The position numbers and the translations under genes were made by a program. DNA of 64,000 nucleotides from Candidatus Opimibacter iunctus (GTDB lineage: Bacteria; Bacteroidota; Bacteroidia; Chitinophagales; Saprospiraceae): the NCBI GenBank assembly GCA_016716665.1, contig JADJVH010000018.1, positions 1 to 64,000 of the forward strand. Direction: 5' to 3'. This document shows, in pieces, positions 9,822 through 19,290 of the stretch. Each line of letters opens with the position of its first letter. Positions within the stretch are counted from its first letter, which is position 1. Below the pieces are notes generated by a model, which was not told the origin of the DNA, did no database searches, and was given only the letters and a program-made list of their open reading frames with translations.

Positions 9822-10979
9822 TCACTTTTCACTTAATGTGACCCAGCAGCATGTTGTCGAATGAAACTCATGTTTTCCATTGACTGCCCTCCCAAATTCG
9901 CCATAGGTAAAGAAGCCGGCCATCGGGGCATTCCAGACTTTTTGTAATCCTTCGTTTTCTTCCTGAGCCATTGGGCCGAGTGCGCTGAGCCGGCCGGCGC
10001 AAGAGAAGATTAAGAGGGCTTCCGCTTCAGTCCGCGTTTCTTTTTTCAGAGAGGCTGCTTCTCCAACCACGGTTTCAATAATATCGAAATCGGGTGGTGT
10101 CGAAAACCTGAATCGTGAACCCTGCACTACATTGGACTCACAGATCAGGGCATCTTTTTCCTTGTCATAGCCAATGGGGTTGCACATCATTGGCGCCCTG
10201 TTTTCTCTTTCAATCTGGATCGGATAGTGGACACCTACAGTATCGAAAAAAGATATTCTGTCACTTGCAGTGGATGAGTCCATGCCTAGAAAGCGCAGAT
10301 AAACTTCGAGTGCAGGCTGGTCGTCAATCGAGTAGATCAGATTGCCTTCGCTCTTTGTTACGGTTCGGGATATGCCTAGTGGTTTCCAGCCGGAAATAGC
10401 CATGCCCTGCAGTTTGATCTTGTCTTCATCCAGCACAAGAGCCACCATGCCATAATCAGTCGACCTGTTATTGGTAAATACATATGTACCGGTAAACGAA
10501 ATATCATCCCCGGCCATACCTCCGAAAATATTAGCGTGCGGACCAACCGCTTTTTCAAGGTTGCGCATAAGGGTTTCCCCTTCCAGTACCTTGCCATCTG
10601 CGGTTAAGAAAGTACTGCAGAATATGAGGGCTGGATTCTTTATTTTTTCCAGTGCTGACTGGCCAAGGTGGTGGCACGCTTCTTCAATTGTCCTTTCTGC
10701 GATTTCTTCAAAAAGGATAGTGTATTCATCTGTTGGGAGGTCCAGCAGCATGATCGCAGTTTCGCCTTCACTTTGGTGGCCATTGACAAATTCGCCTGAA
10801 GAGGTAGCTCCGAAAATACTGATATTCATTTGACACAGGATCTGGCAGATGGCATCCCGGTCTTGCTTGATGGATATAAAGACGATGGCAAGTGTAGGTT
10901 TGAAACCATCAGCCATACTTTGCTCCAGGGCAGTCTTGATTTGGTCCGGGGAATTTCCACTGATAGATTTTGCCTTCAC
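9822..10979 (-). CDS. FIST-domain signal transduction protein 2
   Basis: The 385-residue paralogue of the protein at 7907-9070 has the same order: FIST N-terminal domain (ADGFKPTLAIVFIS, MNISIFGATSSGEF, GGMAGDDISFTGTY) and FIST C-terminal domain (IFSCAGRLSALGP, MAGFFTYGEFGRA). The start is GTG at 10979, matching the paralogue's MKAKSI start. Ligand-contact loops differ between the copies (for example TNGEFIDEVTEK against SSGEFVNGHQSE), so they may sense different ligands (inference). It probably feeds the same kinases downstream. The stop is immediately followed by a dispersed repeat copy that, unlike in paralogue 1, has not been incorporated into the reading frame. Confidence 0.92.
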   Translation of the reverse strand: MKAKSISGNSPDQIKTALEQSMADGFKPTLAIVFISIKQDRDAICQILCQMNISIFGATSSGEFVNGHQSEGETAIMLLDLPTDEYTILFEEIAERTIEEACHHLGQSALEKIKNPALIFCSTFLTADGKVLEGETLMRNLEKAVGPHANIFGGMAGDDISFTGTYVFTNNRSTDYGMVALVLDEDKIKLQGMAISGWKPLGISRTVTKSEGNLIYSIDDQPALEVYLRFLGMDSSTASDRISFFDTVGVHYPIQIERENRAPMMCNPIGYDKEKDALICESNVVQGSRFRFSTPPDFDIIETVVGEAASLKKETRTEAEALLIFSCAGRLSALGPMAQEENEGLQKVWNAPMAGFFTYGEFGRAVNGKHEFHSTTCCWVTLSEK

Positions 10980-11076
10980 TTCTGTTAAATGTTAAATGAT
11001 AAATGTGTTAAATGGACATTTTGTTAACTGCTGCTTACAGCTCATTGCCTACTGCTCACTGATTACTGCCTACTGG

Positions 11077-11676
11077 TCACTTTTTCCTCCTTATTGTCTT
11101 CTTAATCTCGTCACATCCTTCCGGTTCCATGGTAAACGCGAGGGTTACGATCTTCCAGCCTTCTTTATTCTTGACCAGGGTAAAAATATCTATTCCACAA
11201 TGTTCAAATCGGCCACTGACATCAAGTGTGTATGGCACCCAAGCCATGGCAACCTGGTGGTGAATTCTTATCTCAAAGTCAAATGCGCGCTCCTGGATGA
11301 CCTGGTCGGGATTGATGAACTTTTTCACTCTATCCTCAAAGGAGCGCATTGAGATGCGAACGGAATCAGCCACTGTTTTTACAGCCCAGGTTTGCCCGCC
11401 TGGAAGGGTGACGCTCTTGAATAGCATCGTGTCCTGGGTGGCCAGGGATTCGAAAAATGCATTGATTTTTTCCTGGATGAGGTCTTTGTCAGATTTGTCA
11501 CTCCGTTGGGCGTATACGCTTGCAGAAAAGGCAAATAGCATTGACAACAACAGTATAGATTTCGGGAATCGACTATACCAGGCGATGGATTGGCAGTTGG
11601 CGGTGATGCCTTGAATACCGGGAGCTAAGTTAATACATGAATTGAAAGTGCGGAGGAGCGCAGTTCTTTTTTTCAT
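11077..11676 (-). CDS. Secreted NTF2-like protein
   Basis: From the ATG at 11676 the protein has 199 residues. An unusually long N-terminal stretch precedes a hydrophobic export segment ending SMLFAFSASVYAQ, then an NTF2/SnoaL-like domain (DLIQEKINAFFESLATQDTMLFKSV through EGWKIVTLAFTMEP). I chose ATG 11676 because the longer alternative from 11772 would overlap the end of the upstream kinase; the long leader leaves some doubt about the true start. The gene follows the 7TMR-DISM kinase stop by 40 bp on the same strand. It resembles calcium/calmodulin kinase II association-type NTF2 folds; no function can be given. Confidence 0.8.
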   Translation of the reverse strand: MKKRTALLRTFNSCINLAPGIQGITANCQSIAWYSRFPKSILLLSMLFAFSASVYAQRSDKSDKDLIQEKINAFFESLATQDTMLFKSVTLPGGQTWAVKTVADSVRISMRSFEDRVKKFINPDQVIQERAFDFEIRIHHQVAMAWVPYTLDVSGRFEHCGIDIFTLVKNKEGWKIVTLAFTMEPEGCDEIKKTIRRKK

Positions 11677-11716
11677 ATGAATATTGCTTGGGAGATGGGT
11701 ATGGCACTGCTTTAGT

Positions 11717-13913
11717 TTATGTCGCGGGAAGTTGGATGATAAATTCGGTGCCTTCGCCTTCCTTTGTTTCAACGGTTAAGTTGCCACCGTGTGCTTTAAC
11801 AATGTCATAGCTTAAAGATAATCCGAGGCCGGTGCCCTGGCCGGTGGGCTTGGTGGTGAAGAAGGGTTGGAAGATTTTATCTAGAACAGCCTTGGGGATT
11901 CCGGGGCCGTTGTCGGAGACGCTCACCTGTACCCCTAAATCCCCTAAAGGGGACTTCCATAACCTTGTACTAACTGAAACAGAAGGGGCATAATTTTTTC
12001 CCCTTCAGGGGCCAGGGGGCTGAAGAATCAGGGGTTGGTGGCGAAACCGCGTAAAACGCATTCGTGATCAAATTGAGGATCACCCTCCCTATATCCTGTG
12101 GTACGACATTGATTTTGCCTAGGCTTTCATCATAATCCGTCTTCATCGTGGCATTGAAGGATTTGTCCTTGGCGCGCAAGCCATGATAGGCGAGACGAAG
12201 GTATTCATCGGCCAGTGCATTGATATCTGTTGGCTCCTTGACCCCGCTGCTGCTACGGCTGTGTTGGAGCATGCCTTTGACGATGGCATCAGCTCTCTTT
12301 CCATGGAAGGTGATCTTCTCCTGGTTTTCTTTGATCGCATCAGCTAGGTTTTTGGCTTCAGCCATGTTTTGGCTATCTATTTCAGTCTTCATCTCGTCGA
12401 TGAGTTCTGTATTGACTTCTGAAAAATTGTTGACGAAGTTGAGTGGGTTTTGGATCTCGTGAGCAATACCTGCGGTGAGCTCGCCGAGGGAGGCCATTTT
12501 CTCGGATTGGATGAGTTGGGCTTGTGTTGCTTTGAGTGTAGCATGTGATTCCTCAAGCGCCTGATAGGCTTGCTTTAGCTCGGCTGCTTTTTCCAATTCA
12601 ATTTCGTTTCGGGCGTTTTCCAGTTCCAGTGTAAGGGATTTTTGTGTTTGTGCTTCAAGGTTCTTATTGGTGCTGGAGATGGATAGCGATAGGTAAAGGG
12701 ACATGGAGATGAGGATGCCCAGGACACCGACAAGGTAGAGCATGCCATAGAAAAAGTGAAGCGAGAAATAGTGAAATACCAGCCCTGCAATGATTAAAGC
12801 CAGCAAGCTGAAACCAAAAGTCATAAATCCGAATCCAATAATTTTAGCGCCTTGTTTCTTATCGCGGATAGCAACAACGACCACCCTGAGCATTTCGAAG
12901 ATATAGAGGAGGAAGAGGATTAATATCAGGTAAGGGACTATTTTGTTTGTAAACCAGGATGCTATGGTCAATACAAATGCTGCCAGGGTAAAGCCCCAGA
13001 ATTGCTTTGGAATCTTTGGGTAAAAGAGTGCATAGAGAAACCTTAATCCAGTGAGCGGGGCCAATGCTGCATATGCCGGCCAAAGCCGTTTGAGTGTCAG
13101 GGCTGTGTGCAGGTCCACAGTAAAAAATGATTCATGTTCAAGGATACCCCATAGTGAAATGACAAATGTGAATACAGCGAAGTAAAGATTCGATCGGATC
13201 CTGCCGGCAAACAAGAATAAAAGAAAGTGAAGTAAGCTAAACGTAAGGGGTATGGCAATGACGAGGCTTTCAATGGTTCTGAAGAACTTCAGATTGTTTA
13301 GACCTTGTTGAGTTGCTGTCGTGGCGTTTCCAATAGCAACAACAAATCCAAGATCAGTTATGCCGGGAGGTCGGTTGTGGAGAATGCTGAAGGAAGAAAA
13401 GCGAACAGAAATGACATGGGCTGATTTGGAAAATATAATAAAACCGGGAGGTGCGGTCATTGTGCTTACTCCGGTTTCCGTGGTACCTGTGCTACCTAAA
13501 ATCCCATATTTCGCGACCAATTTGCCATCTAAGTAAATTTCTGATGCTCCTTTTTGAACGATATAGATAGCTAATGGTCTATTCCATAGCATTGAGTCAA
13601 CAAGCAGGTGAATGCGGAACAAACCTGAACCTGTCCATCCGGTTTTCGGGAGTGAGTCAACAGACAGTCTCGACGGGGTTTCTTCCCAGGATGTATCATC
13701 AAAGTCCGGACTGGTCCACTGATCCAGGGGATATGCATTGTCATCAGGATGATATTTCCATAGGCCATCGATGAGGATGCATGGATTGGATGTTACTGTC
13801 GTGGAGACAGGCAGGGTGTCCTTGAGGTAAAAGGTGGCCCCTCCGCCTTGTGCCTGCAGCAGGGATAGCATAATGGGGCTGATGAAGAAACAGAGTAAAA
13901 ATCGATACTTCAT
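11717..13913 (-). CDS. 7TMR-DISM membrane sensor histidine kinase (one frameshift)
   Basis: Two frames combine into a 731-residue kinase if the T6 run at 11994-11999 is shortened by one base (repaired KGKNYAPSVSVST). Order: signal peptide (1-22), beta-sandwich ectodomain of the 7TMR-DISM extracellular type (about 25-190: ILIDGLWKYHPDD, WTGSGLFRIHLLVD, EIYLDGKLVAKYG), seven hydrophobic segments (about 205-415), a coiled coil, HisKA with H-box GIAHEIQNP (His about 483), N-box, G1 SVSDNGPGIP and G2 GQGTGLGLS, ending at 11717. Without the repair the protein stops before its ATP-binding G boxes and would be inactive. It is likely co-transcribed with the NTF2-like gene downstream. A variant of the in-frame inverted repeat sits at the break. 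Confidence 0.87.
11931..12020. repeat. In-frame inverted repeat inside kinase ATPase domain, copy 3
   Basis: The arm at 11931-11956 (ACCCCTAAATCCCCTAAAGG plus GGACTT) and the arm at 11994-12020 (CCCCTTCAGGGG-CCA-GGGGGC) are more diverged from each other than in copies 1 and 2. It occupies the same site between N-box and G1 box and encodes SAPWPLKG ... KSPLGDLGVQ. Confidence 0.75.
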
Positions 13914-14255
13914 AAAAGCGTGATCATTAATAGATGTTCATGCACCGGCTGCCTGTGTATGGATGTTCGGCCTGTCCCTCCGGATAATGGTGAAAGATAA
14001 TAAAAGCAAAGGGCATAGCGCATAGGGCCGGGAGCAAGTCGAAGCTCAGCGGATGCTTCGGCTCCGCTCAGCACAAGGATCCCGCACGCAACGAAGCCGT
14101 AAAGCGGGAGGGCATAGGGCAGCAAGGAGCAAAGGAGCAAGGGGCGACGGGCATATCGTAGCACAGCGAATACTCTCGCTATAGCATGCACACATATCTC
14201 ACATGCACACACATCTCACGTTCTCACGTTCTCATACCTCTCACTGTCTTACACC
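13914..14255. other. Repeat-filled intergenic region
   Basis: No credible gene is present. The region holds a GCTTCGGCTCCGCTCAGCAC copy (14055-14078) with nested inverted sequence (CGAAGC ... GCTTCG), a short GAGCAAGG/GGGCA purine tract (about 14120-14150) and CTCACGTT repeats (about 14196-14235). A 100-codon open frame over it reads only repeat-derived sequence. Confidence 0.7.
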
Positions 14256-16178
14256 TTACAATCCGATCTTCCTGACCAGGGCATCAAATCTCGGGTCATC
14301 ACGCAGCGGATCCATTTTCGGGTCGAGTTTCAAATTGCACATTGCCTCCTCGCGTCGGGCTATAGCGAGTTCAAGCCATTTGAACGCCTCATCCAGATTG
14401 CCAAGTGCCGCAAAGATCTGGCCCAGGCTACGGTAATCGTTGTTTCCGAGTTTGTAGTCAGCAAGAACAGCATTGGTCAGAGAGATGGCCTCCTCTTTTT
14501 CACCGGCAGCAGCCTTGATATAGGCAAGGGAAAGTTTAGTTTTGGCGGGATCGCCGGTCAATTGTCCCCATTGTTCATTGGCTTCAATCGCTTCTTCGAA
14601 CCTTCCGGTGGCTTGAAGGGTCAGTGATTTCAGACGAAACCCGGTAATAAATTCCGGATTTAATTCCAGCGTCTTGATCGCATTTTCGTAGGCTTTGTCA
14701 TATTGCCGGGTGTAATAAAAGGCCATGCCCTGGTCCTTGAGAATCGCTGTCGACACAGGATCCAATTCAGCAGCGAGGCTAATTTCCTGCAGCCCTTCAA
14801 TAGCCCGTCCATGGAACAAATACCACTCGGCATACCAGTGATGGCCGGTGGCATAGCCAGGATTTAGTTCGATGCCGAGGCGGAATTCTTTCCCTGAGTT
14901 TTCCCAATCCCATTCGCCGAGCATGAGGATGGAGGCCAGGGAGATGTGGGCTTCGGCGAGCTGGTTGTCAAGGACCAGTGCCTGTTGCGCGGCGGCCTTT
15001 GCCATTGGATTGAGTTCTTTGCGGGACCTTGTGGTGTATTCGCCAAGCAGGTTGTAGGTATCTGCCAATCCTGCCCAGGCAAGGGCGTAATGGGTGTCTT
15101 TCTGCAACGCATTTTCAAAATAGCGAATGGCAGTTTGCAGCGCCTCTTCATTCCGTTTATTCCAGAAATACCGGCCCTGGAGGTATAATTGGTATGCTTC
15201 TGTATTATCCGTGTACCTTTTCTGAAGTGTATTTTTTTCGTCCTGGGTGAGTTGGATCCGCAGGGCATCGACTATATTCGAAGCCACGCTTTCCTGTATT
15301 TCAAAGATATTTTCAATTGAACCACGATAAGAGTCGGACCAGAGATGGATATCCCTGATGGCATCGATAAACTGGGCTGTAATCCGCAGGTCATTGCCAT
15401 GCCTTCGCACACTTCCTTCGAGGATGTAGGAGACCTCAGTTTCCTCACGAATCGTTTTGATATCTTTTCGTGTCCCCTTGTATTGCATCGATGTGGTGCG
15501 TGAAATGATCCGCAGTTCCTTCACTCTAGACAAGCTGGAAATCAGTTCCTCGGTCAGCCCGTCACTGAAATAATCCTGCTGGGCATCCAGGCTTAAATTG
15601 ATAAACGGGAGCACAAGGATACAGCCGGTGCGGACTTTTTCTCCTTTTCCTTTCAGGTAGTCTTGATCAGGCACCTTAAGCCCGGGATTGCTGATGGCAT
15701 AGATATGGATCTGTTCCTTTACATTTTTTAGGGAATATGCGCCAAGGGATTGCACTTGGATATCTTTTTGGTTTTTGATATCATCATGTACCCTGGAAGA
15801 AATGAAAATGCTTCCTGGTATTGCAAAGGATTCCACTCTTGAAGCGATATTGACTCCATCACCAAAAACGGAATTACCTGACACGATGACATCGCCTGTA
15901 TGCATACCGATACGCACAGGGACGATCGGATTCATTTGCATATCGGCCTGGAGGCTCATTGCTGCCCTGACACCTTCGAGCGTGCTGTCAAACCGGCAGA
16001 GGGCGCCGTCACCTCTCAGTTCAAGGATTTTTCCGCCATGGAGGCTTACTTCCGCCTCCAGGCTTTTCTTCAGTTTGTCAAGGAGATTCAAGGCCAGGGT
16101 CTCATCTTCCTGCATCAGGTAAGTAAACCCTTCGATGTCGGCAAACATGATGGCAGCGAGCTGGCGGGTGGAGGACAT
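14256..16178 (-). CDS. Class III nucleotide cyclase with TolB/FlgO-like and TPR domains
   Basis: The 640-residue protein has a class III cyclase domain (about 8-160) with metal aspartates Asp14 (FADIEGFT) and Asp57 (LRGDGALCRF) and the VFGDGVNIASRVE segment carrying the Asn and Arg expected to stabilise the transition state. The residue that fixes purine identity, Lys in the KELGD motif of the neighbouring cyclase, is Glu53 here (ELRGD). A central region (about 190-330: ILVLPFINLSLDAQQDYFSDGLTEELISSLSRV) matches the TolB/FlgO-like domain seen after such cyclases, followed by about eight TPR repeats to the end. It is probably cytoplasmic and makes cAMP or cGMP, or is degenerate. It shares its 66-bp upstream block with the next cyclase. 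Confidence 0.92.
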   Translation of the reverse strand: MSSTRQLAAIMFADIEGFTYLMQEDETLALNLLDKLKKSLEAEVSLHGGKILELRGDGALCRFDSTLEGVRAAMSLQADMQMNPIVPVRIGMHTGDVIVSGNSVFGDGVNIASRVESFAIPGSIFISSRVHDDIKNQKDIQVQSLGAYSLKNVKEQIHIYAISNPGLKVPDQDYLKGKGEKVRTGCILVLPFINLSLDAQQDYFSDGLTEELISSLSRVKELRIISRTTSMQYKGTRKDIKTIREETEVSYILEGSVRRHGNDLRITAQFIDAIRDIHLWSDSYRGSIENIFEIQESVASNIVDALRIQLTQDEKNTLQKRYTDNTEAYQLYLQGRYFWNKRNEEALQTAIRYFENALQKDTHYALAWAGLADTYNLLGEYTTRSRKELNPMAKAAAQQALVLDNQLAEAHISLASILMLGEWDWENSGKEFRLGIELNPGYATGHHWYAEWYLFHGRAIEGLQEISLAAELDPVSTAILKDQGMAFYYTRQYDKAYENAIKTLELNPEFITGFRLKSLTLQATGRFEEAIEANEQWGQLTGDPAKTKLSLAYIKAAAGEKEEAISLTNAVLADYKLGNNDYRSLGQIFAALGNLDEAFKWLELAIARREEAMCNLKLDPKMDPLRDDPRFDALVRKIGL

Positions 16179-16244
16179 TGGTTACAGTTGTTACTAAAGG
16201 AGATGCTTGCGGAAAAGATACGGACTTTCATGAAGAAGAAAAGC
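16179..16244 (-). promoter_or_regulatory. 66-bp conserved upstream block of cyclase gene 1
   Basis: The 66 bp next to the start codon match 64/66 with 19291-19356 in front of the other cyclase. The shared stretch includes, on the coding strand, GTCCGTATCTTTT, which resembles a Bacteroidota -7 element (TAnnTTTG) about 45 bp before the ATG. Its role as promoter or leader is inference. Confidence 0.6.
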
Positions 16245-16550
16245 GAGGGGCAGGGAGCAAAGGATCAAAGGATCAAGGGATCAAAGGATCAAAGGAGCAA
16301 TGGGCGAAGGGCATAGAGCATAGAGCAGAGGGGCAAGGAGCAAGGGGCAAGGGGCAAGGAGCAAGGAGCCGGGAACAAGGAATACCGAACAAGGAGCATT
16401 CGAAGGGTGAAGGGTTAGTCTGGAGGATGTTTTTACTTTTATTCAATAGCCAATAGCGAATAGCCAAGTAGAAGTTGGAAGGATTTGTCTGGAAGATGTT
16501 TTTCCTTTGTTTTCAATAGCCAATAACCAATAGCCAATAACCAAGTTAAA
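16245..16550. repeat. Purine tandem tracts and two 75-bp direct repeats
   Basis: 16245-16400 is built of degenerate GGATCAAA and GAGCAAGG/GGGCAAGG words. 16400-16471 and 16470-16550 are two direct copies of a segment containing GTCTGGARGATGTTTTT and CAATAGCCAATA, the second with an extended CAATAACC run. No coding potential is seen up to 16662. Confidence 0.75.
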
Positions 16551-16662
16551 GTTGCAACGAATTTGAGGAGGTAGATTCCTCTCTAGCGTCAGTTGCCACT
16601 TTTCATACTTCAACTCCGGTCAGCACAGCGCTTTTCACTTTTCGTTTTTCACTTTTCGTTTT

Positions 16663-19290
16663 TCACTTTCTCACAGTCCCCAGGTAATGGTCAAACCAAT
16701 CAAGCGTCTCCTTGACAAAGTCCGTGCGGGGAACCAGGTGTCCTGATTCGTAGAGGATCATCTTCTTATTGGCCGCGGGAGTACCAAGAAATTCAAACAT
16801 GGGCTTTTGGGAGGTTTCTACGGGGAAATACATATCATGCTTGCCATTGAGCATCAGAACCGGTTGTGTCACCCTTGGCAGGAAATTGAGCTGGTCTGCT
16901 TCGGGAAGGGCCCGGGTCATGCACATACCGCCAACATTGAGTACAACGGCTTTGATTCGTTTTTCGATAGCTGGCATGATGCCTCCCATAAAACCGCCCC
17001 AACTCCAGCCGAGGTAACCGAGTTTGTCATTTTGAATATCCGTGCGGGTCTCAAGATAATCAAGGGTACGTCCTACGTCTTTACGCCACATGATCACATG
17101 GTCTTTGTAGAAAACGGTTTCCTCCTGCAGGTCAGATTTGATATCATCATGACGTTCGTGTGTCCCCTTGTAGATCGGCCGTACAAGTGCCCTGCCACTC
17201 TTGAGTATAAAATCAATGCGCCCATCGATGTTGTCAGGATCGTATACTTTGGAAAACAGGTCGCCCGAACCAGGGAAGAAAAGCACCGGCTGATAGGGTG
17301 GCTTGACACCTTTCGGCAGGTAGAGATACAACAGCATCCTGTCATCATTGTAGCCTGCATCAAAAGTGATTTTTTCTATGGTCCAGTTTTCCCGGTCAAG
17401 TGTAGCCTCCGTCTTTTCATTCAACAGGGTTTTGTCATAATTATACTGGGTGAGGTATATGCCAAAAGTGTTATCATCGACTGGCTTTTCCTTACGATAG
17501 TCCCTGAAAGCAGCCTTGAGTGAACCAGTCAGGTGGATCATGGTGGTGTCTCCCGGAAGTTCTTTCATACACCGGAACCCATTGGTCAGGCTTCGGTCCA
17601 TAGCAGACTGGGTATAGGCATCATTGAAGGCGTAGGTCGGATCGTTCCAGCCTCCTCCGAGGATATACTTGTGTGCTAATTTTTCATTTTCATTGAGGCA
17701 CCATTCGCGGGCATTGCCCGCCAGGTCGTACAAGCCAAAGGTGCTGTAACCAGGCAGGCTGCCAACAATGGTCAGTCCCTTTCCATTGAAATTGCTTAGC
17801 GGGACGATATATTCTGTACGTGACGTTGCCGCCACGATGGACCAATGAAATACGGTGGGAAGTTGTTTGCCTGCAAAGGTGGCATAAGCCGCGGCCTCAT
17901 ACCATGACAGGCCGGTGACAGGAAGATTCTCCTGTCCATCAGGGTATGTCCCTGCTTCCCAGCTGGCAGGCCCTTGCCTTCCTGTCTTATCCAGGAACAT
18001 AGAAATGGCTTTTTCAAAAGGAATTTCTTTTCCCTCTGCATAGATAGGAGATGGCCAGAAAGATTTGTTGGTATAGCCACCTGCATCTACAAAGGCTTTA
18101 TACTTTGCATTGGTGACTTCATAGCGGTCCATTAAAAATTCACCGACCTGTTTTGGACCATGTTGTTCGAGGCCCACGATATACATGTCCGTTTTATTTC
18201 CGGGGATGCGGACCATTCCTTCAGGAAGTGTTCCAACAGTGTCCAGTTTAAGTTTTGCAATATCCGGTCCTATACGGCCATACGTCCATGGCCCGGCGTA
18301 TTCGATAGTCTGATATCCTTCTTTCCTGAATTCCAGCCGGAGGTAACCCCGTGGAAAACGCACATCCTTCAATGGGGTGATCCCCAAATTTCTCCATTCG
18401 GCATCAGGTGTAGAATATTCCTTCCATTTCACCTCTACACCTTCGGGTTCTGTTTCAATATCAATGGTGGTCGAAATGACAGGCCATAATTTGATCAATG
18501 CAGAATCCTTTGGGATATACTTCTCAGCTTCAATCGCCATGTCGAAAGCTTCAATAGGCGCCCGGAAGTTATTTTCGACCAGTTTTTGAATAGCCGGGAG
18601 CAATTCGTTTCGTGCATGTTGCCTCTTGAAAATCGGAGGGACTAACATCAGGCCTGCAACCATCAGTGCCAGGAGAGGTAATGCAAAGCCCAATATTTTT
18701 TTAAGAGATACAGGTTTCTTTGATGTAATTACCGGTGCCTGGTCCGAAAGCATTCCTTTCATACGGACTGTGGCTGAAGTCTCTTTGTGAAAGCTGTTGA
18801 TATCTACTTCGTATATGTTGACCGGATCTTTGACATTTTTAAGATTTTCCTCCCTGACAAAAGTGGAGATAATCCCCTGCTTGTTGGCGATATTCTTATG
18901 GACAGCTTCTGATATCCAGATGCCCCCAACCGGAGCAAGTGCCTGGAGCCTGGCAGCGATATTGACGCTGTCCCCGAAGACATCATTGTTTTGAAAGATG
19001 ACATCACCGAGATGGATGCCTATGCGCAATTGCAATCCTTCAATCTGTTCGCAGCCCTTGATCATCAGGCAGGCGCAGTTGACTGCATCGATGACGGTCG
19101 AAAAGCTGGCCAGGGTGCCGTCGCCGAGTTCCTTGATATACAGGCCTCCATACTTTTCGATCAGGGGCTTTTGTAATTCTCTATTCTGGCGGAGCAGTTC
19201 AAATGCTTTCTTCTCATCATGTCCCATCATGGCCGTATAACCAACGATATCGGTAAACATGATGGCGGCGAGTTGGCGGGTGGATGTCAT
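16663..19290 (-). CDS. Nucleotide cyclase-PEGA-sulfatase-modifying-factor-alpha/beta hydrolase fusion
   Basis: The 875-residue protein has a class III cyclase (about 8-165) with Asp14, Lys53 and Asp57 (KELGDG) and VFGDSVNIAAR, all key residues present; one membrane helix (about 205-225, FALPLLALMVAGLMLVPP); a PEGA-like beta domain (about 285-350, TIDIETEPEGVEVKWKEY); an FGE/SUMF1-type domain (about 355-590: EFLMDRYEVTNAKYKAFV, LPVTGLSWYEAAAYATFAGK, YDLAGNAREWCLN, GGGWND, GFRC); and a dienelactone-hydrolase-like alpha/beta hydrolase (about 600-875) with predicted triad Ser763 (GWSWGG), Asp819 (GKHD) and His851 (ESGH). Cyclase in the cytosol and FGE plus hydrolase in the periplasm is the simplest topology. 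FGE-hydrolase pairs are known behind Ser/Thr kinases; a cyclase in front is unusual. Confidence 0.92.
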   Translation of the reverse strand: MTSTRQLAAIMFTDIVGYTAMMGHDEKKAFELLRQNRELQKPLIEKYGGLYIKELGDGTLASFSTVIDAVNCACLMIKGCEQIEGLQLRIGIHLGDVIFQNNDVFGDSVNIAARLQALAPVGGIWISEAVHKNIANKQGIISTFVREENLKNVKDPVNIYEVDINSFHKETSATVRMKGMLSDQAPVITSKKPVSLKKILGFALPLLALMVAGLMLVPPIFKRQHARNELLPAIQKLVENNFRAPIEAFDMAIEAEKYIPKDSALIKLWPVISTTIDIETEPEGVEVKWKEYSTPDAEWRNLGITPLKDVRFPRGYLRLEFRKEGYQTIEYAGPWTYGRIGPDIAKLKLDTVGTLPEGMVRIPGNKTDMYIVGLEQHGPKQVGEFLMDRYEVTNAKYKAFVDAGGYTNKSFWPSPIYAEGKEIPFEKAISMFLDKTGRQGPASWEAGTYPDGQENLPVTGLSWYEAAAYATFAGKQLPTVFHWSIVAATSRTEYIVPLSNFNGKGLTIVGSLPGYSTFGLYDLAGNAREWCLNENEKLAHKYILGGGWNDPTYAFNDAYTQSAMDRSLTNGFRCMKELPGDTTMIHLTGSLKAAFRDYRKEKPVDDNTFGIYLTQYNYDKTLLNEKTEATLDRENWTIEKITFDAGYNDDRMLLYLYLPKGVKPPYQPVLFFPGSGDLFSKVYDPDNIDGRIDFILKSGRALVRPIYKGTHERHDDIKSDLQEETVFYKDHVIMWRKDVGRTLDYLETRTDIQNDKLGYLGWSWGGFMGGIMPAIEKRIKAVVLNVGGMCMTRALPEADQLNFLPRVTQPVLMLNGKHDMYFPVETSQKPMFEFLGTPAANKKMILYESGHLVPRTDFVKETLDWFDHYLGTVRK

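Noticed and set aside
13910..14212. 100-codon open frame on the minus strand
   Set aside because: It is built from the dispersed repeat (ILVLSGAEAS) and purine words, has no domain and no plausible start context.
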